Shown here: positions 1 through 7,732 of the stretch, in pieces
Layout of the letters: each line of letters starts with the position of its first letter
Numbering within the stretch: position 1 is the first letter of the stretch
Assembly: GCF_016745255.1 (NCBI RefSeq)
Contig: NZ_JADOEQ010000001.1
Location: 372,001 to 436,000 of the forward strand
Length of the DNA: 64,000 bases
DNA from: Enterococcus sp. BWR-S5
GTDB taxonomy: Bacteria; Bacillota; Bacilli; Lactobacillales; Enterococcaceae
Direction of reading: 5' to 3'
Notes under the pieces: model-generated
What the model saw: the letters and a program-made list of their open reading frames with translations, nothing else
What the model was told of the DNA's origin: nothing
The model's database searches: none
Made by a program: the position numbers and the translations under genes

Positions 1-116
1 ATAAAAACTGGGGTATCGCTTATGAAGAATGGGTTGAGCTGGCTCGCAATGTTAATCAGGTAGTAACCGATTTAAGAGCTAGTGCGGGTATTGTATTTGA
101 TGCTGATAAAAAGTAA
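1..116 (+). CDS. C-terminal end of an unidentified protein (partial)
   Basis: An open frame runs from the window edge (codons begin at base 3) to a TAA at 114-116 and gives 37 residues ending in GIVFDADKK. The stretch is charged and looks helical (AYEEWVELARNVNQVV). I do not recognise the family and too little is present to assign one. It is on the same strand as the helicase that follows about 170 bases later, with a hairpin between them, so it is probably a separate transcript. Confidence 0.5.
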   Translation, partial: KNWGIAYEEWVELARNVNQVVTDLRASAGIVFDADKK

Positions 117-144
117 AATAGGAATAGGCTATTAGTGCGTAAAA

Positions 145-178
145 CATGAGATAATGCAGAAAAGTCTGCTTGCTCATG
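145..178. other. Two-step hairpin between the partial gene and the helicase
   Basis: CATGAG (145-150) pairs with CTCATG (173-178), and inside it GCAGA (156-160) pairs with TCTGC (165-169) around an AAAG loop. No T-run follows, so this is not a typical intrinsic terminator. It may be an mRNA end structure or a protein site. Function unknown. Confidence 0.35.
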
Positions 179-289
179 GATGTTCATAGCAGCTAAAACT
201 AATAAATGACAGGGTTGTGACTTGATTCGAAAGGGATACATGTATTTCTTGGATGATTGTCACAGCCTTGCTCTTGAAAGAGGATACAT

Positions 290-1450
290 ATGGATTTATT
301 TAAACAGCTGCCAGAAGGCTGGCAGAAGCAATGGCAGGATTCTGGTTTTGATGAACCTTCAGCGATACAACAGCTGAGCTTCACACCCTTGTCAGAAGGG
401 AAAAACGTCAGAGGTATTTCACCTACAGGCACAGGGAAAACCCTGGCTTATTTATTGCCGCTTTTATTGAATGTAGAAAAACAGGCAGGGAGTCAATTGC
501 TGATTCTTGCGCCTTCTCAGGAGCTGGCTGTACAAATTGGACAGGTCGCACAGGAATGGGGTAAAACACTGGAGCTGAAAACCCAGACGTTAATTGGCGG
601 AGCCAATGTGAAACGTCAGGTGGAGAAGCTGAAGAAAAAACCGGAAGTTTTGATTGGAACGCCGGGAAGAATTCTGGAGCTGATTCGCTCGAAAAAAATC
701 AAAAGTCACCAGCTGAAAACAATTGTTATGGACGAGGCAGATTTACTGCTTCAAAAAAGTGAGCTGGATTTGACGAGACAGATTTTACAAAGTGCACCAG
801 TAGATTACCAGCTGGTGTTTTATTCTGCAACTGCCGATACAATTGAAAAAGAGGTAAGTGAGCTGGCAGCAGAGGTCTTGACTGTTGATGCAGTAAATGA
901 GGATAATTCCGCCGGTAAGATTCAACATTTTTACATAGAAGTGCCTTTTAGAAAGCGAAAGGACTTTCTTCAAAAGATGCTTCATATCCCATCTTTCTAT
1001 GGTATGGTATTTTTCAATCAGTTAGCTGATTTAGGGGCAATTGAGGAGAAGCTGACCTATGAAGCTCTTCCAGTGGTGGGGCTTGCCTCGGACCAGAACA
1101 AACAAATGAGAAAGCTGGCGATCACTCAATTTTCTCAGAGGCGGGCAAAAATGCTTCTGACGACAGATGTCGGAGCGAGAGGACTGGATTTTCCTGCAAT
1201 TGATTTTGTAGTTAATGCAGATGTTCCTCAAGATAGTGTCAGCTACGCCCATCGTGCCGGCCGAACAGGACGAATGGGTGCTGAAGGCGCAGTTGTGACC
1301 TTTATCAATGAGCGGACGAAACGAGACTTCCAGCGTTTGATGAAGGCTGTCGGGCAAACGGCGGAGGAGCTGTTTGTTTACGATGCCGGGTTCCATAAGG
1401 AGAAGAAAGAGGATCGACGGCCGACAGGAAAAGAGAAAAAAGGGAAATGA
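290..1450 (+). CDS. DEAD-box RNA helicase (YfmL-like)
   Basis: A 386-residue ATP-dependent RNA helicase, the minimal two-RecA-domain size. In order I see a Q motif (GFDEPSAIQQ, about residues 19-28), Walker A (PTGTGKT, about 45-51), motif Ia (APSQELA), motif Ib (TPGR), the DEAD box itself (residues 148-151), SAT (motif III) and HRAGRTGRMG (motif VI, about 325). A short lysine-rich tail ends the protein, typical of RNA-binding extensions. The size and lack of extra domains resemble Bacillus YfmL, implicated in ribosome assembly; that role is inference. A purine-rich SD (GAAAGAGG) precedes the ATG. The next gene starts 47 bases later. Confidence 0.9.
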   Translation: MDLFKQLPEGWQKQWQDSGFDEPSAIQQLSFTPLSEGKNVRGISPTGTGKTLAYLLPLLLNVEKQAGSQLLILAPSQELAVQIGQVAQEWGKTLELKTQTLIGGANVKRQVEKLKKKPEVLIGTPGRILELIRSKKIKSHQLKTIVMDEADLLLQKSELDLTRQILQSAPVDYQLVFYSATADTIEKEVSELAAEVLTVDAVNEDNSAGKIQHFYIEVPFRKRKDFLQKMLHIPSFYGMVFFNQLADLGAIEEKLTYEALPVVGLASDQNKQMRKLAITQFSQRRAKMLLTTDVGARGLDFPAIDFVVNADVPQDSVSYAHRAGRTGRMGAEGAVVTFINERTKRDFQRLMKAVGQTAEELFVYDAGFHKEKKEDRRPTGKEKKGK

Positions 1451-1497
1451 TTGTTGACTGTTGTGTTTGGATTCATCGGGCATAAGGGAGGCTAAGC

Positions 1498-4200
1498 ATG
1501 AAATCCAGAAAAGAAGAAATTTTAACCTTGCTGCAAAAGAAGAAAATTGGTATGACAGCAGCCGATATTGCAGAGAAGCTGCAAATTGATCGAAGCAATG
1601 CAAGTCGATACTTGAGTGAGCTTTCAAAAGAGAAAAGAATTCTTAAAGGAGAAGGCAGACCTGTCATCTATTCTGCAACCCTTGAAGAGGACGAAGAAAA
1701 GATTCATGTAGACAATTCGAGTGAGGTTTCCTTTGAAAATCTTGTGGGTGCGAACGATTCATTGAAAGTCAGTATCCAACAAGCAAAGGCAGCGATTCTT
1801 TACCCGCCAAGAGGGCTCCATACGATTATTTTCGGAGAAACAGGAACAGGGAAATCCTTGTTTGCGGAATGTATGTATCACTTTGCGGTGGATTCCAAGA
1901 CATTGCCGCAGAATGCACCATTTATTTCCTTTAACTGTGCAGACTATGCACAAAATCCGCAATTGCTTTTTGGGCATATTTTTGGCGTGAAAAAAGGCGC
2001 CTACACGGGAGCTGAGAATGACAGTCCGGGCTTAATCTCTGAGGCAGATGGCGGCGTGCTGTTTCTTGATGAGATTCATCGCCTGCCTCCGGAAGGACAG
2101 GAAATGCTGTTTACGTTTATCGATAAAGGTATTTATCGTCCCCTTGGAGAAAGTGGGAAGACCTATAATGCTTCGGTGCAGATTATTGGTGCAACGACAG
2201 AATCCTCCGAGAGCTTTCTGACCACATTTAATCGACGAATTCCGATGGCTATCACCTTGCCAAACCTGGAGGCACGTTCTCTTGATGAACGCTACGACAT
2301 TATTGCTCTGTTTATTAAACAGGAAGCGAACCGACTGAATCAGCGGATTAACATTGAGAGAGAAGCTGTGCTTGCTTTCATGCTGTATGACGCAGAAGGA
2401 AATATCGGACAGGTAAAACGAGATTTGAAGCTGGTGTGTGCAAAGTCTTTCCTGCACTATCGGACGCACAACTCTGCATCTTTAATGATTCGTAAAAAAG
2501 ATTTGCCACTGCAGGTGCAAAAAGGCTTGCTCAAGATAAAAGAGGTTGCCGATCGATTGGATCGTTTTGTCGATGCAAAAAATAATTATCTGACCTTTGA
2601 ACCGGGAACAAATGAAGTTGTCTGGTCTAGGGACCCGGCACGAGATATGCAGGTTTATAACGAAATTGAAGAAAAAGTATCAACACTTTCTCAAAACGAT
2701 TTAGAAAATGTAGACTTGGAAGAGCTGATTTCTACAGATATGGATGCGTATTTCCAAACCTATGTAGAGGAATTGACACAAAGCTCCATTCATAAAGAGC
2801 TGCTGCCTGAAAGTATCTGGAAGCTGACTAATCGTCTCTATGACATTGCTGAGAAACGCTTGTCCCGAACCTACAATGAGAACGCTCGCTTTGCGTTTGC
2901 TTTGCATCTGCAGAGCACGATTGATCGAGTGCGAGAAGGGCATATGATTGTCCATCCGAATTTGAACAATATACGCAAGCAAATGAAGGATGAATTCCAA
3001 GTAGCCATCGACCTGTCAGCAATTATTGAAGAAGAAAATGATATTGAGATACCTTTCGATGAGATTGGCTTCATCAGTATGTTTCTTTCTATAGATGTAG
3101 GAAACAAGGAAACCATCGAAGTGAATAATGTTGGAGTCGTTGTTTTGATGCATGGGGATTCCACTGCATCCAGTATGTTGAAAACAGCACAGGAGCTGTT
3201 GGGTATATCTACAGGGAAAGCGATGAATATGCCGCTGACAATGGAAGTTCAGACGATGTACGAAAAGCTGCGCAGCTATGTTTCTGAGCATCAGGAAGCA
3301 CTGAGCAACGGAATGCTGCTTTTGACTGATATGGGTTCATTGAACTCCTTTGGTAATATGATTTACGAGGAAACCGGGATTCGAACAAAAGCGATTTCGA
3401 TGACGAGTACGATGATTGTTTTGGAAGCGATTCGGATGGCCAGTGTCGGCAGAAGCTTGGAGGATATCTACCAGAATATCCAGATGTCCTTTGAAGGAAT
3501 TATTCGTGAGCAATTCCGCAGCAGTCTGAAGAATCCTAACCAAGTGAAGAAGGCGGTTGTAGTCACCTGCTTTACAGGAGAAGGAGTTGCAGCTAGGCTG
3601 TATCAAAGAATTCTTCCGGTTATTGATGAGGATAAGGTGGAAATCATCCAAATGCAGTTTTTGGAGAGAGAAGCCTTCAAGAAGCACATTGACAGCTTGA
3701 TGGAAGAGTATGAAATCAAAGCAATTGCGGGAACCGTTGATGTGGAATATCAAAACATTCCGTTTTTCTCTGCGTATGATATTTTTGATGACGAGAAGTT
3801 GAATGTGCTGAAGCGAATTGCCGGAGATGAGGTACCAACAGAGAAAATTGTTAAGTCCCTGAGTGATACAATCACAGCGGTAGATTCCTTGCATAAGCTG
3901 ATTGTGATGCTGCAAAAGACAGTTCATCAAATTCAGACCGATATGCACATTATCGTTGAGCCGGGTGTAGATGCCGGGATTGTGATTCATCTGGCCTTTC
4001 TAGTAGATTCGATTCTAAAGGGCGAAGAATCGAAATCTTTTGATGGCTTGACGGAATTTGTGAAGAAGAACCGTTTGGAAACAGATGTTGCCAGGACGAA
4101 TCTGATGGTCATTGAAAAGGCTTATCGTATTTCAATACCGGAAACCGAAGTGGCTCATCTGACAAAAATGTTTTTAGAGAATAAAATCAGGAAATCATGA
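1498..4200 (+). CDS. LevR/CelR-family sigma-54-dependent PTS regulator
   Basis: A 900-residue activator of sigma-54 RNA polymerase controlled by PTS phosphorylation. It has an N-terminal winged helix-turn-helix (about 5-45), then an AAA+ domain with Walker A GETGTGKS (113-120), the sigma-54-contacting GAYTGA loop (167-172) and Walker B VLFLDE (187-192). Next come PRD1 (candidate His470), a mannose-type EIIA domain (His552 in LMHGD), a GatB-like EIIB domain (Cys691 in TCFTGEG) and PRD2 (His831). This is the complete LevR architecture at about the usual length. By family, EI/HPr and the cognate EIIB phosphorylate these sites to report sugar supply. It sits directly upstream of a consensus -24/-12 promoter and a lactose-family PTS, its likely target. 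Confidence 0.93.
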   Translation: MKSRKEEILTLLQKKKIGMTAADIAEKLQIDRSNASRYLSELSKEKRILKGEGRPVIYSATLEEDEEKIHVDNSSEVSFENLVGANDSLKVSIQQAKAAILYPPRGLHTIIFGETGTGKSLFAECMYHFAVDSKTLPQNAPFISFNCADYAQNPQLLFGHIFGVKKGAYTGAENDSPGLISEADGGVLFLDEIHRLPPEGQEMLFTFIDKGIYRPLGESGKTYNASVQIIGATTESSESFLTTFNRRIPMAITLPNLEARSLDERYDIIALFIKQEANRLNQRINIEREAVLAFMLYDAEGNIGQVKRDLKLVCAKSFLHYRTHNSASLMIRKKDLPLQVQKGLLKIKEVADRLDRFVDAKNNYLTFEPGTNEVVWSRDPARDMQVYNEIEEKVSTLSQNDLENVDLEELISTDMDAYFQTYVEELTQSSIHKELLPESIWKLTNRLYDIAEKRLSRTYNENARFAFALHLQSTIDRVREGHMIVHPNLNNIRKQMKDEFQVAIDLSAIIEEENDIEIPFDEIGFISMFLSIDVGNKETIEVNNVGVVVLMHGDSTASSMLKTAQELLGISTGKAMNMPLTMEVQTMYEKLRSYVSEHQEALSNGMLLLTDMGSLNSFGNMIYEETGIRTKAISMTSTMIVLEAIRMASVGRSLEDIYQNIQMSFEGIIREQFRSSLKNPNQVKKAVVVTCFTGEGVAARLYQRILPVIDEDKVEIIQMQFLEREAFKKHIDSLMEEYEIKAIAGTVDVEYQNIPFFSAYDIFDDEKLNVLKRIAGDEVPTEKIVKSLSDTITAVDSLHKLIVMLQKTVHQIQTDMHIIVEPGVDAGIVIHLAFLVDSILKGEESKSFDGLTEFVKKNRLETDVARTNLMVIEKAYRISIPETEVAHLTKMFLENKIRKS

Positions 4201-4202
4201 TT

Positions 4203-4226
4203 TTACACACAAAAATTAGTGTGTAA
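4203..4226. promoter_or_regulatory. Candidate upstream activator site for the LevR-like regulator
   Basis: A perfect inverted repeat TTACACAC (4203-4210) / GTGTGTAA (4219-4226), followed by further GTGTG and GTGTGTA motifs up to about 4246. It lies roughly 80-100 bases upstream of the -24 element, the distance expected for an enhancer bound by a sigma-54 activator. Binding is inferred from position and symmetry only. Confidence 0.5.
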
Positions 4227-4256
4227 GTGTGAAAAAAGAGTGTGTACCTACAAGTG

Positions 4257-4305
4257 ATATAGACCAAATCCTTGCTATTAAAGGGTTTGGTCTATATCTT
4301 TTTTT
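4257..4305 (+). terminator. Hairpin with T-run after the PTS regulator
   Basis: Arms 4257-4271 and 4283-4297 are complementary at 14 of 15 positions (ATATAGACCAAATCC against GGGTTTGGTCTATAT) and are followed by CTTTTTTT. This reads as an intrinsic terminator of the regulator gene that abuts the sigma-54 promoter. The same palindrome could alternatively be an activator-binding site. Confidence 0.65.
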
Positions 4306-4320
4306 GGCACGCTTCTTGCT
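4305..4320 (+). promoter_or_regulatory. Sigma-54 (RpoN) -24/-12 promoter
   Basis: TGGCAC at 4305-4310, five bases, then TTGCT at 4316-4320, an exact match to the sigma-54 consensus TGGCAC-N5-TTGCW with the invariant GG and GC correctly spaced. Transcription would start near 4331, just upstream of the EIIB gene. The LevR-type activator encoded immediately upstream supplies the required ATPase. Confidence 0.92.
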
Positions 4321-4360
4321 TATATAAATGTGTAATTAAAAATTTTAAGGAGTGAACAAC

Positions 4361-4678
4361 ATGTCAAAAAAAACGATAATGCTGGTTTGTTCAGCAGGAA
4401 TGAGCACAAGCTTACTAGTAACAAAAATGCAAAAAGCCGCTGAAGCGCGTGGAATGGATGCAGACATCTTTGCAGTATCAGCTTCAGATGCAGATAACAA
4501 CTTGGAAGCGAAAGATGTAAATGTATTGCTTTTAGGCCCACAAGTACGTTTCATGAAAGCTCAATTCGAACAAAAACTTGAACCAAAAGGAATTCCTTTA
4601 GACGTAATCAACATGGCTGACTACGGCATGATGAACGGTGAAAAAGTTCTGGATCAAGCAATCGCTTTGATGAAATAA
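4361..4678 (+). CDS. PTS lactose/cellobiose-family EIIB component
   Basis: A 105-residue cytoplasmic phosphocarrier that passes phosphate from EIIA to the incoming sugar. The N-terminal VCSAGMSTSLL loop with Cys10 is the phosphocysteine P-loop of the LacE/CelA-type EIIB family. I chose ATG 4361 because AAGGAG (4347-4352) lies 8 bases before it; an in-frame GTG at 4352 overlaps that SD. It is the first gene behind the sigma-54 promoter. Sugar specificity cannot be read from the sequence; cellobiose or another beta-glucoside or chitobiose is most likely by family. Confidence 0.92.
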   Translation: MSKKTIMLVCSAGMSTSLLVTKMQKAAEARGMDADIFAVSASDADNNLEAKDVNVLLLGPQVRFMKAQFEQKLEPKGIPLDVINMADYGMMNGEKVLDQAIALMK

Positions 4679-4726
4679 TTAACAAATAAAGACCAAAAAA
4701 TATCAATAATCGAAGGAGAAATGAAA

Positions 4727-5044
4727 ATGGAAGAACAAAACTTAGAAGCTATCATGGGTCTGATTATGTATGGCGGAAACGCGAAAAGTGACGCAATGGA
4801 AGCAATTGCTGCAGCAAAAGAAGGAAACTTCGAAGAAGCTGACCAAAAAATTGCAGATGCGGAAGCTTCTCTTGTTGAAGCACATCATTCTCAAACAGGT
4901 CTATTGACTCAAGAAGCACAAGGAAACAACATGACAGTGACATTATTGACAGTTCACAGTCAAGATCACCTAATGACTTCAATTGCTTTCACAGATTTAG
5001 CAAAAGAAATCATTGACGTTTACCGTCGTATGGACAGTAAATAA
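4727..5044 (+). CDS. PTS lactose/cellobiose-family EIIA component
   Basis: A 105-residue, mostly helical EIIA of the LacF/CelC family. By family the phosphorylated histidine lies in the LLTVHSQDHLMT segment (about His77). HPr phosphorylates it and it donates to EIIB Cys10. AAGGAG at 4713-4718 gives 8-base spacing to ATG 4727; the in-frame ATG at 4721 is too close. It is second in the operon, 48 bases after EIIB. A 132-base gap without an obvious gene separates it from EIIC. Confidence 0.92.
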   Translation: MEEQNLEAIMGLIMYGGNAKSDAMEAIAAAKEGNFEEADQKIADAEASLVEAHHSQTGLLTQEAQGNNMTVTLLTVHSQDHLMTSIAFTDLAKEIIDVYRRMDSK

Positions 5045-5176
5045 TCGCTACATTCTTTTTTGAACGGAAGAGTGATAGAAAACAGATGAAAACTTTTTGA
5101 ACGGAGTTTTATCTAATGGCTTGATTTAAAGGGGAAAATCTCTTTAGATAAATAATTGTTTATAGGAGGAAATAAA

Positions 5177-6577
5177 ATGAACGGATTAGTAAGCTGGATG
5201 GAGAAATACATCCTGCCGGTTGCTGCTAAGATTGGGTCAGAGAAACATTTGGTTGCCTTACGTGATGCTTTTATCACAATGATGCCTGCAACTATGGCCG
5301 GTGCAGTCGCAACTCTTTTAAATGCCTTTATGCGTGATTTTCCAAATACGTATATCGGAGCAGATAATGCAATCACAAAATTCTTCACACCTGTGATTTC
5401 AATCAACGGTTTGGTATGGACGGGGACACTAGCTATTATGGCGGTGGTATTCTCAGTTTCATTTGGTTACAACTTAGCTAAAGCCTATGGAGTTGATACA
5501 TTATCAGGAGCAATCGTTTCTCTTGTTGCTTTCATTATGGGGATTCCACAAACTGCAACAGCTACTTTGGCTTTGACTGGTGAATTATCAAAAGATGCTG
5601 CTGACATGATTACTGAAGCAGGTGGTACAATTACTACTGCTGATGGTGTTTCAAGTATTGCAGCAGGTGCGTGGGGCTACTTCCCATTCAGTAAATACAT
5701 GGGTGGTACTGGATTATTTACAGCAATGATTTTCGGCTTTATTTCAGTTATTATTTTCGCTAAATTGATGCAAAAAAATGTTATTATCAAAATGCCGGAT
5801 TCAGTTCCACCAGCAGTATCAAAAGCATTTGCCGCTATTATTCCAGGGGTTGCTGCTTTGTATGTTTCAGGTTTGATTTATTACTTGTTCGAACGTTTCG
5901 TTGGTATGCCTTTGATTGACTGGATTTCTGAATCTATCCAGGCTCCGTTACTTGGTCTATCTCAAGGTTACGGTGCAGTATTCATTATTGTGTTACTTGT
6001 ACACGTTCTTTGGTTCTTTGGTTTGCATGGTACAAACATCATGGGACCAGTATTACAATCTATCTATGGTGTAGCAATGGTAGAAAATTCAAATGCTTAC
6101 CAAACTGGCGAAGCAATTCCTTACAAATGGGTTGCAGGTTCATTTGAAGCATTTGTATGGCCTGGTGGAGCAGGGGTAACATTAGTACTCTTGATCACTA
6201 TCCTGATTTTCTCTAAACGTGCAGATTACAAAACAATCGGTACTTTAGGTATCGGACCTGGTTTGTTCAACATCAACGAGCCAGTAATGTTCGGTTTACC
6301 AGTAGTATTGAACCCATTATTGGGTATTCCATTCATTCTTGCACCAATCGCAACAGCAACAATTGCTTACTTTGCGACAATGGCTGGTTTGGTTAATCCA
6401 GTAGTAGTAAACGTTATCTGGGTAATGCCAACAGCATTGAGCGGATTCTTAGCTACTGCAGGTGACTGGAGAGCAATCGTATTGACATTAGTCAATCTAG
6501 CTGTTGCTTTCGCTATCTGGGCACCATTCGTTATTGCAGCGAATAAAATGGATCCAGCTTTAGGTGAAAAAGAATAA
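5177..6577 (+). CDS. PTS lactose/cellobiose-family EIIC permease
   Basis: A 466-residue membrane permease with about ten hydrophobic segments that moves the sugar across the membrane during phosphorylation. It has the Lac-family signature FNINEPVMFGLPVVLNP around residues 365-381 and a WFFGLHGTNIMGP motif (about 281-293), both typical of this EIIC family. TAGGAGG precedes ATG 5177. EIIA, EIIB and EIIC are separate polypeptides here, as in Gram-positive celABC-type operons. A hairpin follows the gene. Confidence 0.93.
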   Translation: MNGLVSWMEKYILPVAAKIGSEKHLVALRDAFITMMPATMAGAVATLLNAFMRDFPNTYIGADNAITKFFTPVISINGLVWTGTLAIMAVVFSVSFGYNLAKAYGVDTLSGAIVSLVAFIMGIPQTATATLALTGELSKDAADMITEAGGTITTADGVSSIAAGAWGYFPFSKYMGGTGLFTAMIFGFISVIIFAKLMQKNVIIKMPDSVPPAVSKAFAAIIPGVAALYVSGLIYYLFERFVGMPLIDWISESIQAPLLGLSQGYGAVFIIVLLVHVLWFFGLHGTNIMGPVLQSIYGVAMVENSNAYQTGEAIPYKWVAGSFEAFVWPGGAGVTLVLLITILIFSKRADYKTIGTLGIGPGLFNINEPVMFGLPVVLNPLLGIPFILAPIATATIAYFATMAGLVNPVVVNVIWVMPTALSGFLATAGDWRAIVLTLVNLAVAFAIWAPFVIAANKMDPALGEKE

Positions 6578-6596
6578 TCACTTAAAACATTGAGCA

Positions 6597-6640
6597 TGGG
6601 ACAATCGTCTTGGTAGATGGTTGTCCCACTCTTAAAATTT
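6597..6640 (+). terminator. Putative terminator or attenuator after EIIC
   Basis: TGGGACAA (6597-6604) and TTGTCCCA (6621-6628) form a perfect 8-bp stem, followed by CTCTTAAAATTTT. The T-tract is interrupted, so termination may be partial and some transcription may continue into the accessory genes downstream. Confidence 0.55.
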
Positions 6641-6800
6641 TAGTATCATGACTTTAAAAGAAATTGAAAAACTGACTTTCTTTTGAGATATCGTATCCAG
6701 AAGTTTGTTTTCTGCTTGAAGAGTCGTAATGTATAGAAAGAGCTTCGGCTACTTCTATCTTGATTTAATCTTACATAAATTTTGAAAGGGGAACATACAA

Positions 6801-7019
6801 ATGATCGGAATTAGTTCAGCAATGCAACAGGACGCAATCAAAGAGTTATTGAACAACTATGATGGAGGAGACTTCACATATACTTTTAAAGAAAAACAAG
6901 GAATCAAATTGGTTTTTGACGTAACTGGGGATGCAGCAGCAGCAGCAACAAAAGCAAAAGAAATGATTAAAGCACAACCTTGGGGGAATGTTCTTTACTT
7001 CCAAGCAGCAGTTGTGTAA
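6801..7019 (+). CDS. Small conserved-looking protein of unknown function (PTS-linked)
   Basis: A 72-residue soluble protein with a clear SD (AAAGGGG) before ATG 6801. It begins MIGISSAMQQDAIKELL and contains an alanine-rich helix (DAAAAATKAKEMIKA), suggesting a small alpha/beta fold. I recognise no catalytic motif. It lies between the PTS genes and the DUF3188/DUF3284 pair on the same strand, so a role in the same sugar system is plausible, but that is inference from position. Confidence 0.75.
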   Translation: MIGISSAMQQDAIKELLNNYDGGDFTYTFKEKQGIKLVFDVTGDAAAAATKAKEMIKAQPWGNVLYFQAAVV

Positions 7020-7046
7020 GCTATTAATTAGATAGGACTGGTAATC

Positions 7047-7250
7047 ATGTTAAAAAATGGACTGTTCTTGATGAGTATAGGGTTGTTGATTTTTGTATAC
7101 AGTGCAAATGCAAGGACCGGAAGTTATGATTTTCTAAGCATTATCACTGCAGCATCATTTTTTGGGGCTGGATTATTTTTCTTCTTAAAAGGAAGAAAAC
7201 GAGAGAAACAGGAACAACATACTGAGGTGAAAAAGAATGGAAATCGTTAA
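7047..7250 (+). CDS. DUF3188-like small membrane protein
   Basis: A 67-residue protein with two predicted transmembrane helices (about residues 3-22 and 30-48) and a basic cytoplasmic tail beginning KGRKREKQEQ. The pattern resembles DUF3188 membrane proteins, which have no assigned function. It overlaps the next gene by 14 bases, indicating translational coupling, and starts 27 bases after the preceding small gene. Together they look like an accessory tail of the PTS operon. Confidence 0.75.
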   Translation: MLKNGLFLMSIGLLIFVYSANARTGSYDFLSIITAASFFGAGLFFFLKGRKREKQEQHTEVKKNGNR

Positions 7251-7650
7251 AAAATTGAATGTACCAGCCACCTATTTTTATGACAAAGTAATTGAATCTA
7301 TTTTATTTGATGTCAATCGAAGTACTGGTAAGAAGTTGAAGCCTATGCAGCTAAATAATTTTGAATATGTGAAGGAATTTTCTAAAAACAGCCGAGCAAA
7401 AATCAAAATTGAAAAATTGGTGGAAAATGAAGCCTATGCTTATAAAACATCTACAGTGAAAAATGAGTATTATGCTGAGTATAAGATAAAGCCTGTAGAT
7501 GATAAGTCGTGCGAGATTCACTATACAGAAAAAATGGAATCTTTTGGTACAATGCAGAAAATGAATGATGCAGCTGTTGGATTACTGATGGGCTTTCTTA
7601 AGAAAAGACAGTTCAAAAAAATGCTTCAGCAAATAGAAAATTCTTACTAA
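7237..7650 (+). CDS. DUF3284 domain protein
   Basis: A 137-residue soluble protein resembling DUF3284, a START-like/SRPBCC-looking family often encoded near beta-glucoside PTS genes. Features are an N-terminal KLNVPATYFYDKVIESIL helix, a beta-rich middle and a C-terminal basic helix (MGFLKKRQFKKML). The start ATG lies within the end of the DUF3188 gene, behind the SD-like ACTGAGGTG. No catalytic residues are evident. The function is unknown; binding of a small hydrophobic or sugar ligand would fit the fold but is speculation. Confidence 0.8.
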   Translation: MEIVKKLNVPATYFYDKVIESILFDVNRSTGKKLKPMQLNNFEYVKEFSKNSRAKIKIEKLVENEAYAYKTSTVKNEYYAEYKIKPVDDKSCEIHYTEKMESFGTMQKMNDAAVGLLMGFLKKRQFKKMLQQIENSY

Positions 7651-7661
7651 ATGAAATAGTT

Positions 7662-7708
7662 GGGGAATGGAACAGTGCGCGTAGCTCAGTGTTCCTTCCT
7701 TTTTTGTT
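7662..7708 (+). terminator. Intrinsic terminator after the DUF3284 gene
   Basis: GGAA-T-GGAACA pairs with TGTTCC-TTCC across 7664-7699 with one bulge, followed by a T-run (TTTTTTG). This ends the PTS accessory gene cluster. Confidence 0.75.
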
Positions 7709-7732
7709 CTTTTGGAAAGGGGCCGATTAACG

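Noticed and set aside
3337-3990. A 217-codon open frame on the minus strand inside the PTS regulator
   Set aside because: No SD or family features, and composition consistent with antisense of a real gene. The same applies to 1031-1627, 43751-44338 and other long antisense frames.
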